The translations under genes and the position numbers were made by a program. Below, piece by piece: positions 52,324 through 60,770 of a stretch of 64,000 nt of DNA (its first letter is position 1; each line of letters opens with the position of its first letter). The notes beneath the pieces were generated by a model. That model ran no database searches. It was not told the origin of the DNA and saw only the letters and a list, made by a program, of their open reading frames with translations. The stretch covers positions 1,426,001 through 1,490,000 of the forward strand of contig NZ_VFIO01000001.1 of NCBI RefSeq assembly GCF_007858365.1, written 5' to 3'. The stretch is from Pseudomonas saxonica (lineage in GTDB: Bacteria > Pseudomonadota > Gammaproteobacteria > Pseudomonadales > Pseudomonadaceae).

Positions 52324-54447
52324 TCAATGACCCTCATTGAGGCTACCGGGTAGGTCAGCCAGGAGTACCGAGGAGCGCGCTTGCCCACCCACGGGTGCCG
52401 CGCCCTCCCCCGACTCCCGAACAGGCAGTAAAAAACCCTGTGGATAATGTTGCGCAAAGTGCACATCATCCGATTTATCCACAAGCTTTTTAAGCCGGCC
52501 ATTGAACGCACGGCTCACCGTGTTTTGCGCCCCAGACACGGTTCGGAACTGCGCTGTAATTGTCACCCCATCAAGCGTCATGCTATCGACCCCGAAGATG
52601 GTCAATGTGCCCTGCAAGCTGAGGCTCAGTATAGGGTCATTGCTGATCTGCTGACCCGCTTCACGGATCAGATCTGTCGCTTTATCCATGTCGGTGTCAT
52701 ACGTGAACTGCACGGTAAAGAAGGCGTAAGCGAATTGCCTGGAATGGTTAATGACCGCCTTGATCTGCCCAAAGGGTACAGAATGAACAAAACCCCTGGA
52801 GTCACGCAGACGCAAAGTCCGGATGGTCAGCCCCTCCACCGTGCCAGCATGGGTTGAATCGACCACCACCCAGTCACCGACCGAGATGGTGTCTTCAATA
52901 ATGATGAACAGACCCGTAATCACGTCCTGTACCAGCTGTTGGGAACCGAAGCCTATGGCCAAGCCGATGACGCCCGCACCGGCCAGAAAAGGAGCCACAT
53001 TGACACCCAGATTGGCCATGGTGGTGATGGTGCAGACCACCACCAAAATGACTTTGATCGCGTTGCGCATCAAAGGCAGGATGGTTTTGATGCGGGTGCT
53101 GGGCTCACGGGTTCCACGTCGATTGGCGGGCGGTTGCAACGCCTGTTGAATGGCGGTATCGAGCACCACCCAAGCCAGCCACGTCACCAGCAAGATCAAC
53201 AGAATATGCCCTAACGAATCACTGATGACCTTCCCTGTGCGGCTGTCCGAGGCAAAAGCCCACAGCGAAAAACCCCAAATCTGCGCCAGCAGTTCGATAA
53301 ACGTCACGCTCAAGGCGATTCGCAGCACCGCGTATACCACGGTCATCAACCGCGCCTTATAGGCACCTGCATGCTCGGTGTTGGTCGTAAATGAGTGATG
53401 AAAGATCGTGCTCAGGAAAACAGTGCCGATCAACAATGCAGAGGTCAGCAGGGCGTTTCGCAAAGCGCGCTCGCTGCCCTCACCCACACCCAGCAAGTTG
53501 AATGCTGACACCAACAGCATCAGCAAAATAGGCCAGTACCACAGCACTGAAAAGATGCGCAGGGATTCCTGCAGCGCCGGCTGCCCTATGCGTTGCGCCA
53601 ACGCACGGTTACGTATGAGGTGGGCCACGGGCCGACGCAGCCTGATTACCAGAAAAGCAAAGACCGTGCAGGCCAGCAATCCCGTCAGCACCGATACACA
53701 GCTCGCGAGGTTTTCGCCGATTTGAGCGGCCGTTTGAGCACTGCTCATGGCATCGCTGAACGCGGCAAAAAAGCCGATCAGAAACAACGGACGCACCGCA
53801 TACCGCTCAATGATCGCCACCGCTCGACGCTTGTGGCCTATATAGAACATCGCACTCAACGACAGGACCAGCGCGGCACAAAACACGCCGCCGCTGCTGC
53901 TGTAAGCGAAACTGAGCGCCAGCGAGCGACTGAGGGAGTCTTGTATAAGACGACTGGCATACAACGTGATGCTCAGGCTGATAAACGAGGGCAGCAGGTA
54001 AGGCAGCAGATAACCCAGAAGCTTTTGCACCCTCGGTCTTATCGCAATATCGCGGCGTTTGCACACGTGATGCGCAACCAACCGACCGCCCAGCATCAAG
54101 GCAATAAAAACGCCAAACCAAATAGCCGACAACAGGAAAAAGTCGCCTGCTGTACTCCAATCCGGGCGGCTCGATGCTTGCTCTAGCAGCACCCCGGCTT
54201 CGTTGGCGGCACGCTCGATACGCAAACGCCACACGTCCAGCAGACTCAAACTCAGTCCAAGTTTTTCTTGAACCTCATCCATCCCCGCACCTAGCGCCCC
54301 GAGCAGGCCACCGTCGACCAGCACGGGAGGTTTACCATCTCGCTCCTCGGCCTTCATTACAGAGGCCAGAGTAGGTGCTGCTTGAAGCATGCCGTTGCCT
54401 GAGAGCAACAGTACGAGGAAGACGATGACTGCTTTGAATTTGGACAA
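52324..54447 (-). CDS. Large MscS-family mechanosensitive channel (YbiO-like)
   Basis: The 707-residue protein has a signal peptide (MSKFKAVIVFLVLLLSGNG), a periplasmic part of about 110 residues, about ten membrane segments and the MscS core near residues 490-600: pore helix 'GAGVIGLAIGFGSQQLVQDVITG' (described in two parts), then 'VGDWVVVD' and 'TLRLRDSRGFVHSVPFGQI'. Such channels open under membrane tension to release solutes in osmotic downshock. It is the last minus-strand gene before the AT-rich gap and biosynthetic cluster. Confidence 0.9.
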   Translation of the reverse strand: MSKFKAVIVFLVLLLSGNGMLQAAPTLASVMKAEERDGKPPVLVDGGLLGALGAGMDEVQEKLGLSLSLLDVWRLRIERAANEAGVLLEQASSRPDWSTAGDFFLLSAIWFGVFIALMLGGRLVAHHVCKRRDIAIRPRVQKLLGYLLPYLLPSFISLSITLYASRLIQDSLSRSLALSFAYSSSGGVFCAALVLSLSAMFYIGHKRRAVAIIERYAVRPLFLIGFFAAFSDAMSSAQTAAQIGENLASCVSVLTGLLACTVFAFLVIRLRRPVAHLIRNRALAQRIGQPALQESLRIFSVLWYWPILLMLLVSAFNLLGVGEGSERALRNALLTSALLIGTVFLSTIFHHSFTTNTEHAGAYKARLMTVVYAVLRIALSVTFIELLAQIWGFSLWAFASDSRTGKVISDSLGHILLILLVTWLAWVVLDTAIQQALQPPANRRGTREPSTRIKTILPLMRNAIKVILVVVCTITTMANLGVNVAPFLAGAGVIGLAIGFGSQQLVQDVITGLFIIIEDTISVGDWVVVDSTHAGTVEGLTIRTLRLRDSRGFVHSVPFGQIKAVINHSRQFAYAFFTVQFTYDTDMDKATDLIREAGQQISNDPILSLSLQGTLTIFGVDSMTLDGVTITAQFRTVSGAQNTVSRAFNGRLKKLVDKSDDVHFAQHYPQGFLLPVRESGEGAAPVGGQARSSVLLADLPGSLNEGH

Positions 54448-55112
54448 ACCCGCGGGCCTCCTTCACATCCTTGAAAAACAAACCGTAACGAATTGACGAG
54501 GCTCGATACAGGGCGCGTCGGTACGTTCGATCAAGTGCAGCGTAGTCAATGACACGTCAGGCGCCAGAAATAATCGGCTATGGCCTGCCTTACGTTGCCA
54601 CCAACCAATACACGACCCGACAAAATGTGTAACCCGAAGAGCAAGGTATAACAACTGCCATAAACACTAAACGAAGAATAGAACGCTCGAACACTGAAGA
54701 ACGCGGCCCTTATTAAAATACTTAGGCAATGCGTATAAACGACAACTTTAAAACCCGGTTTATTCTGCATCAACCCAAAGACATGACCGCGCCTACGCAC
54801 AAGAACAAATAGCCGACATGTATTACAAAAGCAAACAACGGACGCTATCGCTCAAATACAAAACTTCCGATTCAATCCACCAAATGTTTAGAAACTTAAA
54901 CGGCTCTAACACCCACTTAAAAAACCGGCATTAGCGCAAAGCGCAGCAAACATGAAAGATGATGAAAGTTTCAGTCGACATATTTACAAACACTATTTCA
55001 TACCTTAGAGTCACTCGCACCGGGCACTACAGGTTTGCAGGCTCATTCGAACGTTGTATTGAATTTTTAATATTTCACAAACTTGTTTGATTGACTTCCC
55101 GGAGATCATCAA
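54448..55112. promoter_or_regulatory. 665-bp AT-rich gap upstream of the biosynthetic cluster
   Basis: It is clearly richer in A and T than its flanks and holds no supported gene on either strand. The last 80 bases contain promoter-like sequence (TTGTATTGAATTTTTAATATT region at about 55052-55075) and the ribosome binding site GGAG at about 55101. It must carry the promoters of both the MscS gene and the cluster. Composition and position suggest the left edge of a transferred segment. No regulator gene, tRNA or direct repeat is seen here. Confidence 0.5.
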
Positions 55113-56849
55113 TTGGACACAATGATCGATGCTATTGTGTGCGCCTTGGAAAACCCACAGCACAGCGCACTGCGAGAAATTACTGTCATAGAAGAGAACG
55201 GGGAAGAAAAAAGCATTTCATATGCGACGTTGGCACAACAAGCGTTGGCGGTTTCTTCAGCCCTGACCGAATTGGGTGTTGTTCGTAATGACCTGGTTAT
55301 TCTTGCCCTGCCTGCATCTATCGATCACTTGTTGCTATTGACTGGGTGCGTTCTGATAGGCGCCTTGCCTTGCACAGTCGCATTGCCCGGAAGATTAATG
55401 GCAGACTCACCGCGCAACCAGATATATGTTGCCTGTCAGTTATTTGCACCGCGCCTGCTGATCGCATCCGAAAGCAACGCACCCGCACTCCAGAGTTTGC
55501 TTGCTCAAATGCCTGTACGTGTGGTCTCGAGCGCAGAGGTGAAAGTCGCGGCCAGCGCAGGTTTTCCAAGCCGCCTGGAACGCTGCCAAGCGGACAGCGG
55601 CCATCATGTGCAACTGACCTCGGGCTCGACCGGTCGCCCCAAGGCCGCCATCCTGAGTCATCGCAATGTCATCGCCAATGTGCGCGGTATCGGCGGTGTC
55701 GTTGGCTACAGTGCCGACCGCGGCGACGCCTCCGCTTCCTGGCTGCCGCTGCATCACGACATGGGCCTGGTGACACTATTGTCGAACCTGTATTACCAGG
55801 CACCTCTGCTCTTGATGCAGCCGGCCAGTTTTATTCGCAATCCGCTTGGCTGGCTCAAACGCATGTCCAGCTTTGGCACAACCACCACGGCTGCGCCGAC
55901 GTTCGCCCTGCAGTATTGCATTCGCCGTTACCGCGAAGCGTCAATGAAAGATGTCGATCTAAGCAAGTTGCGCAATATCTTTGTCGGCGCCGAAAGGGTC
56001 GATGAAGTCTGCCTGAGGGACTTTGCACAGACGTTCTCGCCCCACGGTCTTTCACGTTCTGCGCTGCAACCCTGTTACGGCATGGCGGAATCGACGCTGG
56101 CGGTGACCATGCATAATACGAACTTTAATTACGATGAGCAGGCGCTCTCTTACGTGATTTCTGACCGTATCGACTCCGGCTCGGTGATTGACCATTGGCA
56201 AGCACGCCGCGCCGACGATAACAGCCGCAGGGTAGAAACCGTACTGTCGATGGGTCGGCCGATTAGCGGGATGCAAGTAGCGGTAAGGGCCTTGGACAAT
56301 TCCGACGCTAAAGACCGCGAAGTGGGTGAAATTTTCATACGTGGGACTTCTGTCATGTCCGGCTATTTGCCCGCCGAAGGCCAGGCCGAGCATTACCAAA
56401 GCGGCGACTGGTTTGCGACCGGGGATATAGGCTATCGAGTGGATGAACACTTATTTGTACTCGGGCGCAAGAAAGAACTCATCATCATCCGTGGCAGTAA
56501 TTATTTCCCCCATGAAATTGAAGACGTCATTGCCTTACACCCTTTATTGGCAAGCGGGGGTAATGCAATAGCAGCCTTTGGTATCTACGACGAGGCACAG
56601 AGAACCGAGAGCCTGGCCATTCTGGTTGAGCTTGACGCCAAGCAGAACCAACTGGAACTGCGCACCCAACTTCAAAACCAGTTGCGCGACAAGTTTGGAT
56701 TTGGCGCCCACGCCATTAACTTCGTCCCCCCCGGAAGTTTGCCACGCACGACCAGCAATAAACTCAAGCGCCTGGAGTGTCGAACTATTTATCTGCAAAC
56801 CGTAGTGAACAATAACGACAAGACCGATATAGCGCAGCTTGTGAGTTAA
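55113..56849 (+). CDS. Fatty acyl-AMP ligase (FAAL-like), cluster gene 1
   Basis: The 578-residue enzyme belongs to the adenylate-forming ligases: 'LTSGSTGRPKAAILSH' (about 168-183) and 'GDWFATGDIGY' with 'GRKKELIIIRGSNYFPHEIED' (seen in two parts). The block 'SWLPLHHDMGLVTLL' (about 209-223) is the FAAL signature that separates these from acyl-CoA synthetases. FAALs activate fatty acids with ATP and pass them to an acyl carrier protein; a free ACP is two genes downstream. The TTG at 55113 is preferred because GGAG lies eight bases before it; the next ATG (55122) is too far from it. Chain length cannot be read from the sequence. Confidence 0.85.
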   Translation: MDTMIDAIVCALENPQHSALREITVIEENGEEKSISYATLAQQALAVSSALTELGVVRNDLVILALPASIDHLLLLTGCVLIGALPCTVALPGRLMADSPRNQIYVACQLFAPRLLIASESNAPALQSLLAQMPVRVVSSAEVKVAASAGFPSRLERCQADSGHHVQLTSGSTGRPKAAILSHRNVIANVRGIGGVVGYSADRGDASASWLPLHHDMGLVTLLSNLYYQAPLLLMQPASFIRNPLGWLKRMSSFGTTTTAAPTFALQYCIRRYREASMKDVDLSKLRNIFVGAERVDEVCLRDFAQTFSPHGLSRSALQPCYGMAESTLAVTMHNTNFNYDEQALSYVISDRIDSGSVIDHWQARRADDNSRRVETVLSMGRPISGMQVAVRALDNSDAKDREVGEIFIRGTSVMSGYLPAEGQAEHYQSGDWFATGDIGYRVDEHLFVLGRKKELIIIRGSNYFPHEIEDVIALHPLLASGGNAIAAFGIYDEAQRTESLAILVELDAKQNQLELRTQLQNQLRDKFGFGAHAINFVPPGSLPRTTSNKLKRLECRTIYLQTVVNNNDKTDIAQLVS

Positions 56850-56915
56850 CGACTAACCACGCCAGTTACATCCAAACGCTGACGCACTGCAACTTTAAAT
56901 ACTGGATCACTCACT

Positions 56916-58007
56916 ATGCACACTTTGACGCAAGGTGGGGAGACGGGTTCGTCACGCCATTCATTATTGAATGTGTGTGCGCAACCGGTTCTTCACCGCT
57001 TATCTATATATGGCGAACTTCCTGCTCAGTTGATCCAGATCATTTCGCGCGCTTGCGTGCGACTGATGGATTCCGACATGTTGATTTCGCAGACGATGCA
57101 CAACTTTGAGTCTGCCGAGCAATTAAACCGGCCCTCGGTGGCCCTGTCACAGCCGACCCATGAGTTGGAATCTATTCTGGAACGCATTCAGCAAGAAGGG
57201 CTGGCGTTGCACTATCGATCATTCATGCAGAACTTCGCCCATTTGTTTTCGCTGTTCCTGACGCCGGATCAATATGAACGGGCACGCGCCAGCATTGATG
57301 CCGGCAGCGCCCTGCGTTTCCTGATGAGTGATGCCGGCGGCCCTACTCTCACTAGCTGGCGCACTGTCGCCCAGCCGGAAGGTGATGGTTTCAAGCTGCA
57401 CATCGACAAGGTCTGGGGCATGTACGCCAACCTTGATGGCATGGCAATTGTTGCCGCCCGCACGCCTGGCTCGTTTTTCCCGTCGGCCTTTCTGGTCTGG
57501 CCCGAGCAATACAAGACACTCAAGCGAACGCTCTGCGGCGAACCCTTTCTCGGCGATGTCGTGCAGCTGGGGAACGTCAAGGGCACGGTGCAGGTTTCCC
57601 AAGAGGATCGCCTCAAAGTGGGCGGCCCGGCGGTACTCAATAAATACCTGACAACGGTACGGCCTTTTCTGGTGCGCGCACTGATGGCCCATGTTGACTG
57701 GCTGGCCAGTCAAGGGCGCCTCGAACTGACGCCGGACGAACGCGCTTCACGCGACTTCATTGCCGCCGCCGCCCGCACCAAGACGCTCGCCGACCGCTAC
57801 GAGAGCGAAGACGTGCACCGCGTGCTGGCACTGAAACTCGCCTCAAACGAACTGCTTTTGCATCTGGTCAGCCGTGGCGCCGTGGCGAGCTTTCTCGACC
57901 AGCGTGACCTGCTGGCGTTTACCAAAATGGAAGGCAGTTCTTACCGCTGTTATCACGAATTGCGCGCCAGCATGCGCGTGGCCAAGCCTGTATCCACCTC
58001 CCTTTAA
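56916..58007 (+). CDS. Acyl-CoA dehydrogenase-like protein, cluster gene 2
   Basis: This 363-residue protein is a divergent member of the acyl-CoA dehydrogenase fold. Residues 105-180 hold the middle-domain pattern ('LRFLMSDAGGPT', 'GDGFKLHIDKVWGMYANLDGMAIVAAR' in parts) in which FAD and acyl chain are bound. Near the C-terminus 'FTKMEGSSYRCYHELR' corresponds to the helix that carries the catalytic base in many members (Glu339). Next to an ACP, it may oxidise a carrier-bound acyl or aminoacyl group to the alpha,beta-unsaturated form, as PltE does with prolyl carriers. The N-terminal region is short and unlike standard members, so a non-oxidative role remains possible. Confidence 0.65.
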   Translation: MHTLTQGGETGSSRHSLLNVCAQPVLHRLSIYGELPAQLIQIISRACVRLMDSDMLISQTMHNFESAEQLNRPSVALSQPTHELESILERIQQEGLALHYRSFMQNFAHLFSLFLTPDQYERARASIDAGSALRFLMSDAGGPTLTSWRTVAQPEGDGFKLHIDKVWGMYANLDGMAIVAARTPGSFFPSAFLVWPEQYKTLKRTLCGEPFLGDVVQLGNVKGTVQVSQEDRLKVGGPAVLNKYLTTVRPFLVRALMAHVDWLASQGRLELTPDERASRDFIAAAARTKTLADRYESEDVHRVLALKLASNELLLHLVSRGAVASFLDQRDLLAFTKMEGSSYRCYHELRASMRVAKPVSTSL

Positions 58008-58034
58008 ACCGCTCTAACTCAAAGAGAAACAACT

Positions 58035-58286
58035 ATGACTACGACGACTGAAAGCCTCAACACTCTGGAACTTCTGAAGAAGGAAGCCGCCAAGATCCTC
58101 AATATCGAAAGCGTTGATACCCATGTCGGCTTGGGCGAGCTGGGAATCGATTCACTCAATGTGGTTGAGCTGATCGTCTATTGCGAACAGCTCTACGGAT
58201 CCATTGATCCTGAGCAACTCAACATCACGCAGTACACCACCCTGGAGCAAATCGACACGCAGTTGCATCAGCAACAAGTCGCTTGA
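58035..58286 (+). CDS. Acyl carrier protein, cluster gene 3
   Basis: The 83-residue acidic protein has the phosphopantetheine site 'LGIDSLNVVELIV' with Ser40. The helix-2 sequence 'VVELIVYCEQLYG' is typical of a carrier that meets adenylating and condensing enzymes. AAAGAGAAAC precedes the ATG. It is the shared shuttle of the pathway: the FAAL, the KSIII proteins, the dehydrogenase and possibly the decarboxylase would all act on it. No phosphopantetheinyl transferase is in the window. Confidence 0.93.
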   Translation: MTTTTESLNTLELLKKEAAKILNIESVDTHVGLGELGIDSLNVVELIVYCEQLYGSIDPEQLNITQYTTLEQIDTQLHQQQVA

Positions 58287-58317
58287 TCGCCAGCCACCCT
58301 CATACCAGAAGCTCACC

Positions 58318-59196
58318 ATGTCGAACTCGCAGCCCTTAGCATCAACGCCGTCGCTTGGCACCGTCCCGGCTTTCAGGGTCCATACGGTCGCTTACCGGCG
58401 CACAGAAACGCCCTTTGTGGCGTCCCAGGTCAGCCTGGAGGATGCAGCGTTGATGCTGGGGCAGTGGGTAGGCGATGAGGCTTGCCGTCATGCAAGCGCC
58501 GCAGGCCCTATCGACGACTACGTGGTGAGTTCTACCGTGCTGTCACAGTTTTTGGCTGACGGTTCGCCACATGCACGCTATTTCCAGGATGAGATAGCCA
58601 CCCATTACGGGCGCCGTCCTGACTGGATAACCAACGCCTATGAATGCACTGGCTGGGGTTTCATCCTGCGTTACATGCAGAAGAAGGCGCAGTTCAATGG
58701 TCGTCGCAGGCTGTTGCTGCAGATTGTCGATACGGACATCCACAATTTTACTTACTGGTTAGGCAACAACCGGTGGGGGAAATCCGGTTTTGGCATCTGC
58801 ACGTTAGTGATTGACGTGATCCCAGAGGCCCAAAATATGCTGCTCATCGGCACTTCAAGCCAGGCGAATGCGCTGCTGCAATTAGGAAGAAACCTGCGCA
58901 GTTTCACCGAAAGCCGACCTGGTTTAGGCATCGCGGTACCGTTTTTCCCGGAGATGTCACGCCGCGCACTGTTCAAGTGCTTCGACACTGCTTGCGTGCA
59001 TGCCGACCACTATCAACGATTCGGTCATTCCTTCGGCAGCGACCCCTGGCTTTCGCTACTGGGCGAGCTTGGCGCGGGTTCAGCGAACCCCGGCAGCGAC
59101 TGCATCGTTTCTTCGCTGGCAATGAATGGCTATTTCTCGATTGCCCAGATAACGCTCGCACCCGATCTGCACTATGCATTGGAAGGTGAAATGTGA
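58318..59196 (+). CDS. Divergent ketosynthase-III-like protein, cluster gene 4
   Basis: The 292-residue protein is shorter than FabH and barely recognisable, but three points place it in the thiolase fold: a cysteine at the nucleophile position ('NAYECTGWGFILRYM', Cys110), a following strand ('RRLLLQIVDTDIH') as in KSIII proteins, and 'RFGHSFGSDPWLSLLGELG', which matches 'NKGHSFGSDLAINLADIG' in the second KSIII-like protein of the cluster. The loop with the usual 'PHQAN' histidine is missing. So it may form the unlike half of a heterodimer, as PqsB does with PqsC, or catalyse acyl transfer without carbon-carbon bond formation. The start has no clear ribosome binding site. Confidence 0.6.
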   Translation: MSNSQPLASTPSLGTVPAFRVHTVAYRRTETPFVASQVSLEDAALMLGQWVGDEACRHASAAGPIDDYVVSSTVLSQFLADGSPHARYFQDEIATHYGRRPDWITNAYECTGWGFILRYMQKKAQFNGRRRLLLQIVDTDIHNFTYWLGNNRWGKSGFGICTLVIDVIPEAQNMLLIGTSSQANALLQLGRNLRSFTESRPGLGIAVPFFPEMSRRALFKCFDTACVHADHYQRFGHSFGSDPWLSLLGELGAGSANPGSDCIVSSLAMNGYFSIAQITLAPDLHYALEGEM

Positions 59197-59765
59197 TGAG
59201 CGCGCAAACCTGTTCCCTGCTGTTGCAGCGCAACCCGGATCACCACTTGGCGATCCCTTGTTCGGCTCGCAACCTGCCTCTGTTCGAAACGCAAGACTAT
59301 GCACGCCGAAGTGTGTACGCACACGACAATCCAACGCCGGTACTGGTCAACAACCAACAGTACTACACCCTGCTGTCCACGCTGGCCCGGCGCATTTGGG
59401 ATAACTGCGGTGAACAAACGCTGCTCTTTGCGCAAGTACGCATGCCTTCCATCGACCTTGCCTTGCCAAAAAACCTGCTCGATCCACGCGTGACGATGGG
59501 CGCTCATTTATGCAATGAGGCCTTGTTCTGGGCGCGCCAGATACAGACGCCGGTGGTCTGGATCAGCGCCGAACAGATCCGGCGCGACCTGTGGGACGGC
59601 GGCGATAACCTCCTGCACATTGCAGCCTGGAATACCGCACAAACGCCCGCCATCACCCAGTGGTTCTTACCCGACCTGAACTATCTCGCAGCGCAGGTGC
59701 ATGCATCACCTGTTCACGAGCCGTTCACGACCTCTCAACCGACACGCACGCACGTACAGGGGTGA
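59196..59765 (+). CDS. Orphan 189-residue protein, cluster gene 5
   Basis: Its ATG overlaps the stop of gene 4 (TGATG), and GGAAGG precedes it, so the two are translationally coupled. The protein is soluble, with many Asn, Gln and His but no signal, membrane segment or motif I know. Blocks that look conserved are 'VLVNNQQYYTLLSTLARRIW' and 'GAHLCNEALFWARQ'. The coupling hints at a partner of the divergent KSIII-like protein. The C-terminal 25 residues look disordered. Confidence 0.65.
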   Translation: MSAQTCSLLLQRNPDHHLAIPCSARNLPLFETQDYARRSVYAHDNPTPVLVNNQQYYTLLSTLARRIWDNCGEQTLLFAQVRMPSIDLALPKNLLDPRVTMGAHLCNEALFWARQIQTPVVWISAEQIRRDLWDGGDNLLHIAAWNTAQTPAITQWFLPDLNYLAAQVHASPVHEPFTTSQPTRTHVQG

Positions 59766-59767
59766 TC

Positions 59768-60757
59768 ATGCAAACAGAGCACAAACAGACAGTGGATGAT
59801 GGCGAGCCGATCAAGTGGAAATTCTCGGTCGACGCTTACATGTCTCAGACCTACGATTTCAGCGATGACAGCTTGAATGCGCTGTACCAGAAAACCAAGG
59901 CCAACCAATGGGATGTCAACACCGACATCGATTGGAGTTACGAGCTCAATCCAGACAATCCACTGGGCATGCCGGACGGCACATTGCTGATCTACGGCAC
60001 CGATGTCTGGAACAAGATGAATGAACAAAACCGAGCCGAGATTCGCCATCACTCCCAAGGCTGGACCCTGTCACAGGTCCTGCACGGTGAACAGGCTGCC
60101 CTGATTTGCGCATCGAAACTGGCAGTGGCCGAAGAAAGCCTCTCGGCCCGTCTGTGTGCCGCCGGGCAAATCATCGATGAAGCCCGTCACATTGAAGCAT
60201 TCGGTCGGCTGGTGAATAACAAGCTGCCCATCAGCTACCCCATGAGCAAGGCGCTTAAAGGCCTGCTGCAAGACACCATTACCACCGACAAACTCGACAT
60301 GACCAATCTGGGCATGCAAGTGCTGGTCGAGGGCATTGCGCTGTCACTGTTTCAAAGCATGGTCGCCTACACCAAGGACCCTTTCATCAAAGACTTGATG
60401 ACTCGCATTCAGCGCGATGAAGCACGCCACTTCGCCATTGGCCGTATCACGCTGGGCAGCGTGTACAAGGAAATGAGCAGCACTGAACGCAAGGAACGCG
60501 AAGAGTTTGTGGTTGAAGGGGCTTACACCTTGTACGAACACCTGTGCGCCGACGACATATGGGAGCCGATGGGCTTATCCAAAAAAGAGTGCAGCCACCT
60601 GGTCAGGAGTTCGGAAGTGGCCAACTCCATGCGCCGTTCCATTTTCCGCCGGCTGGTGCCGACCATCCGCGAAATGGGTTTGCTGACGCCCCGTGTAAGC
60701 GATGCCTTTGAAAAGCTCAGAGTGCTGGACTACGCCGCCATGCCAATGCCGGCTTAA
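59768..60757 (+). CDS. Ferritin-like diiron oxygenase, cluster gene 6
   Basis: The 329-residue protein has a complete 4-Glu-2-His diiron set on four helices: Glu108 ('LHGEQAAL'), Glu138-x2-His141 ('DEARHIEAF'), Glu189 ('LVEGIALS') and Glu218-x2-His221 ('RDEARHFAIG'). Spacings of 30, 51 and 29 residues are closer to aldehyde-deformylating oxygenases (28, 55, 29) than to the N-oxygenase AurF, which also uses an extra His. An N-terminal arm ('NQWDVNTDIDW') may cover the site. It probably activates oxygen to hydroxylate, desaturate, cleave or N-oxidise a carrier-bound or free intermediate. The start is set by AGGGG and lies three bases after the stop of gene 5. Confidence 0.8.
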   Translation: MQTEHKQTVDDGEPIKWKFSVDAYMSQTYDFSDDSLNALYQKTKANQWDVNTDIDWSYELNPDNPLGMPDGTLLIYGTDVWNKMNEQNRAEIRHHSQGWTLSQVLHGEQAALICASKLAVAEESLSARLCAAGQIIDEARHIEAFGRLVNNKLPISYPMSKALKGLLQDTITTDKLDMTNLGMQVLVEGIALSLFQSMVAYTKDPFIKDLMTRIQRDEARHFAIGRITLGSVYKEMSSTERKEREEFVVEGAYTLYEHLCADDIWEPMGLSKKECSHLVRSSEVANSMRRSIFRRLVPTIREMGLLTPRVSDAFEKLRVLDYAAMPMPA

Positions 60758-60770
60758 CAGGAAGACAGAC

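Noticed and set aside
55113..58286. Pyrrole-2-carboxyl pathway (proline ligase, dehydrogenase, carrier)
   Set aside because: The gene order is similar in type, but the ligase has the FAAL signature rather than a proline-adenylation pattern, and the dehydrogenase is not close to PltE by eye.
59768..60757. AurF-type N-oxygenase making a diazeniumdiolate (fragin- or leudiazen-like cluster)
   Set aside because: The third His ligand of AurF is not in the pattern, spacing differs, and the NRPS and cupin-type genes expected in such clusters are absent.
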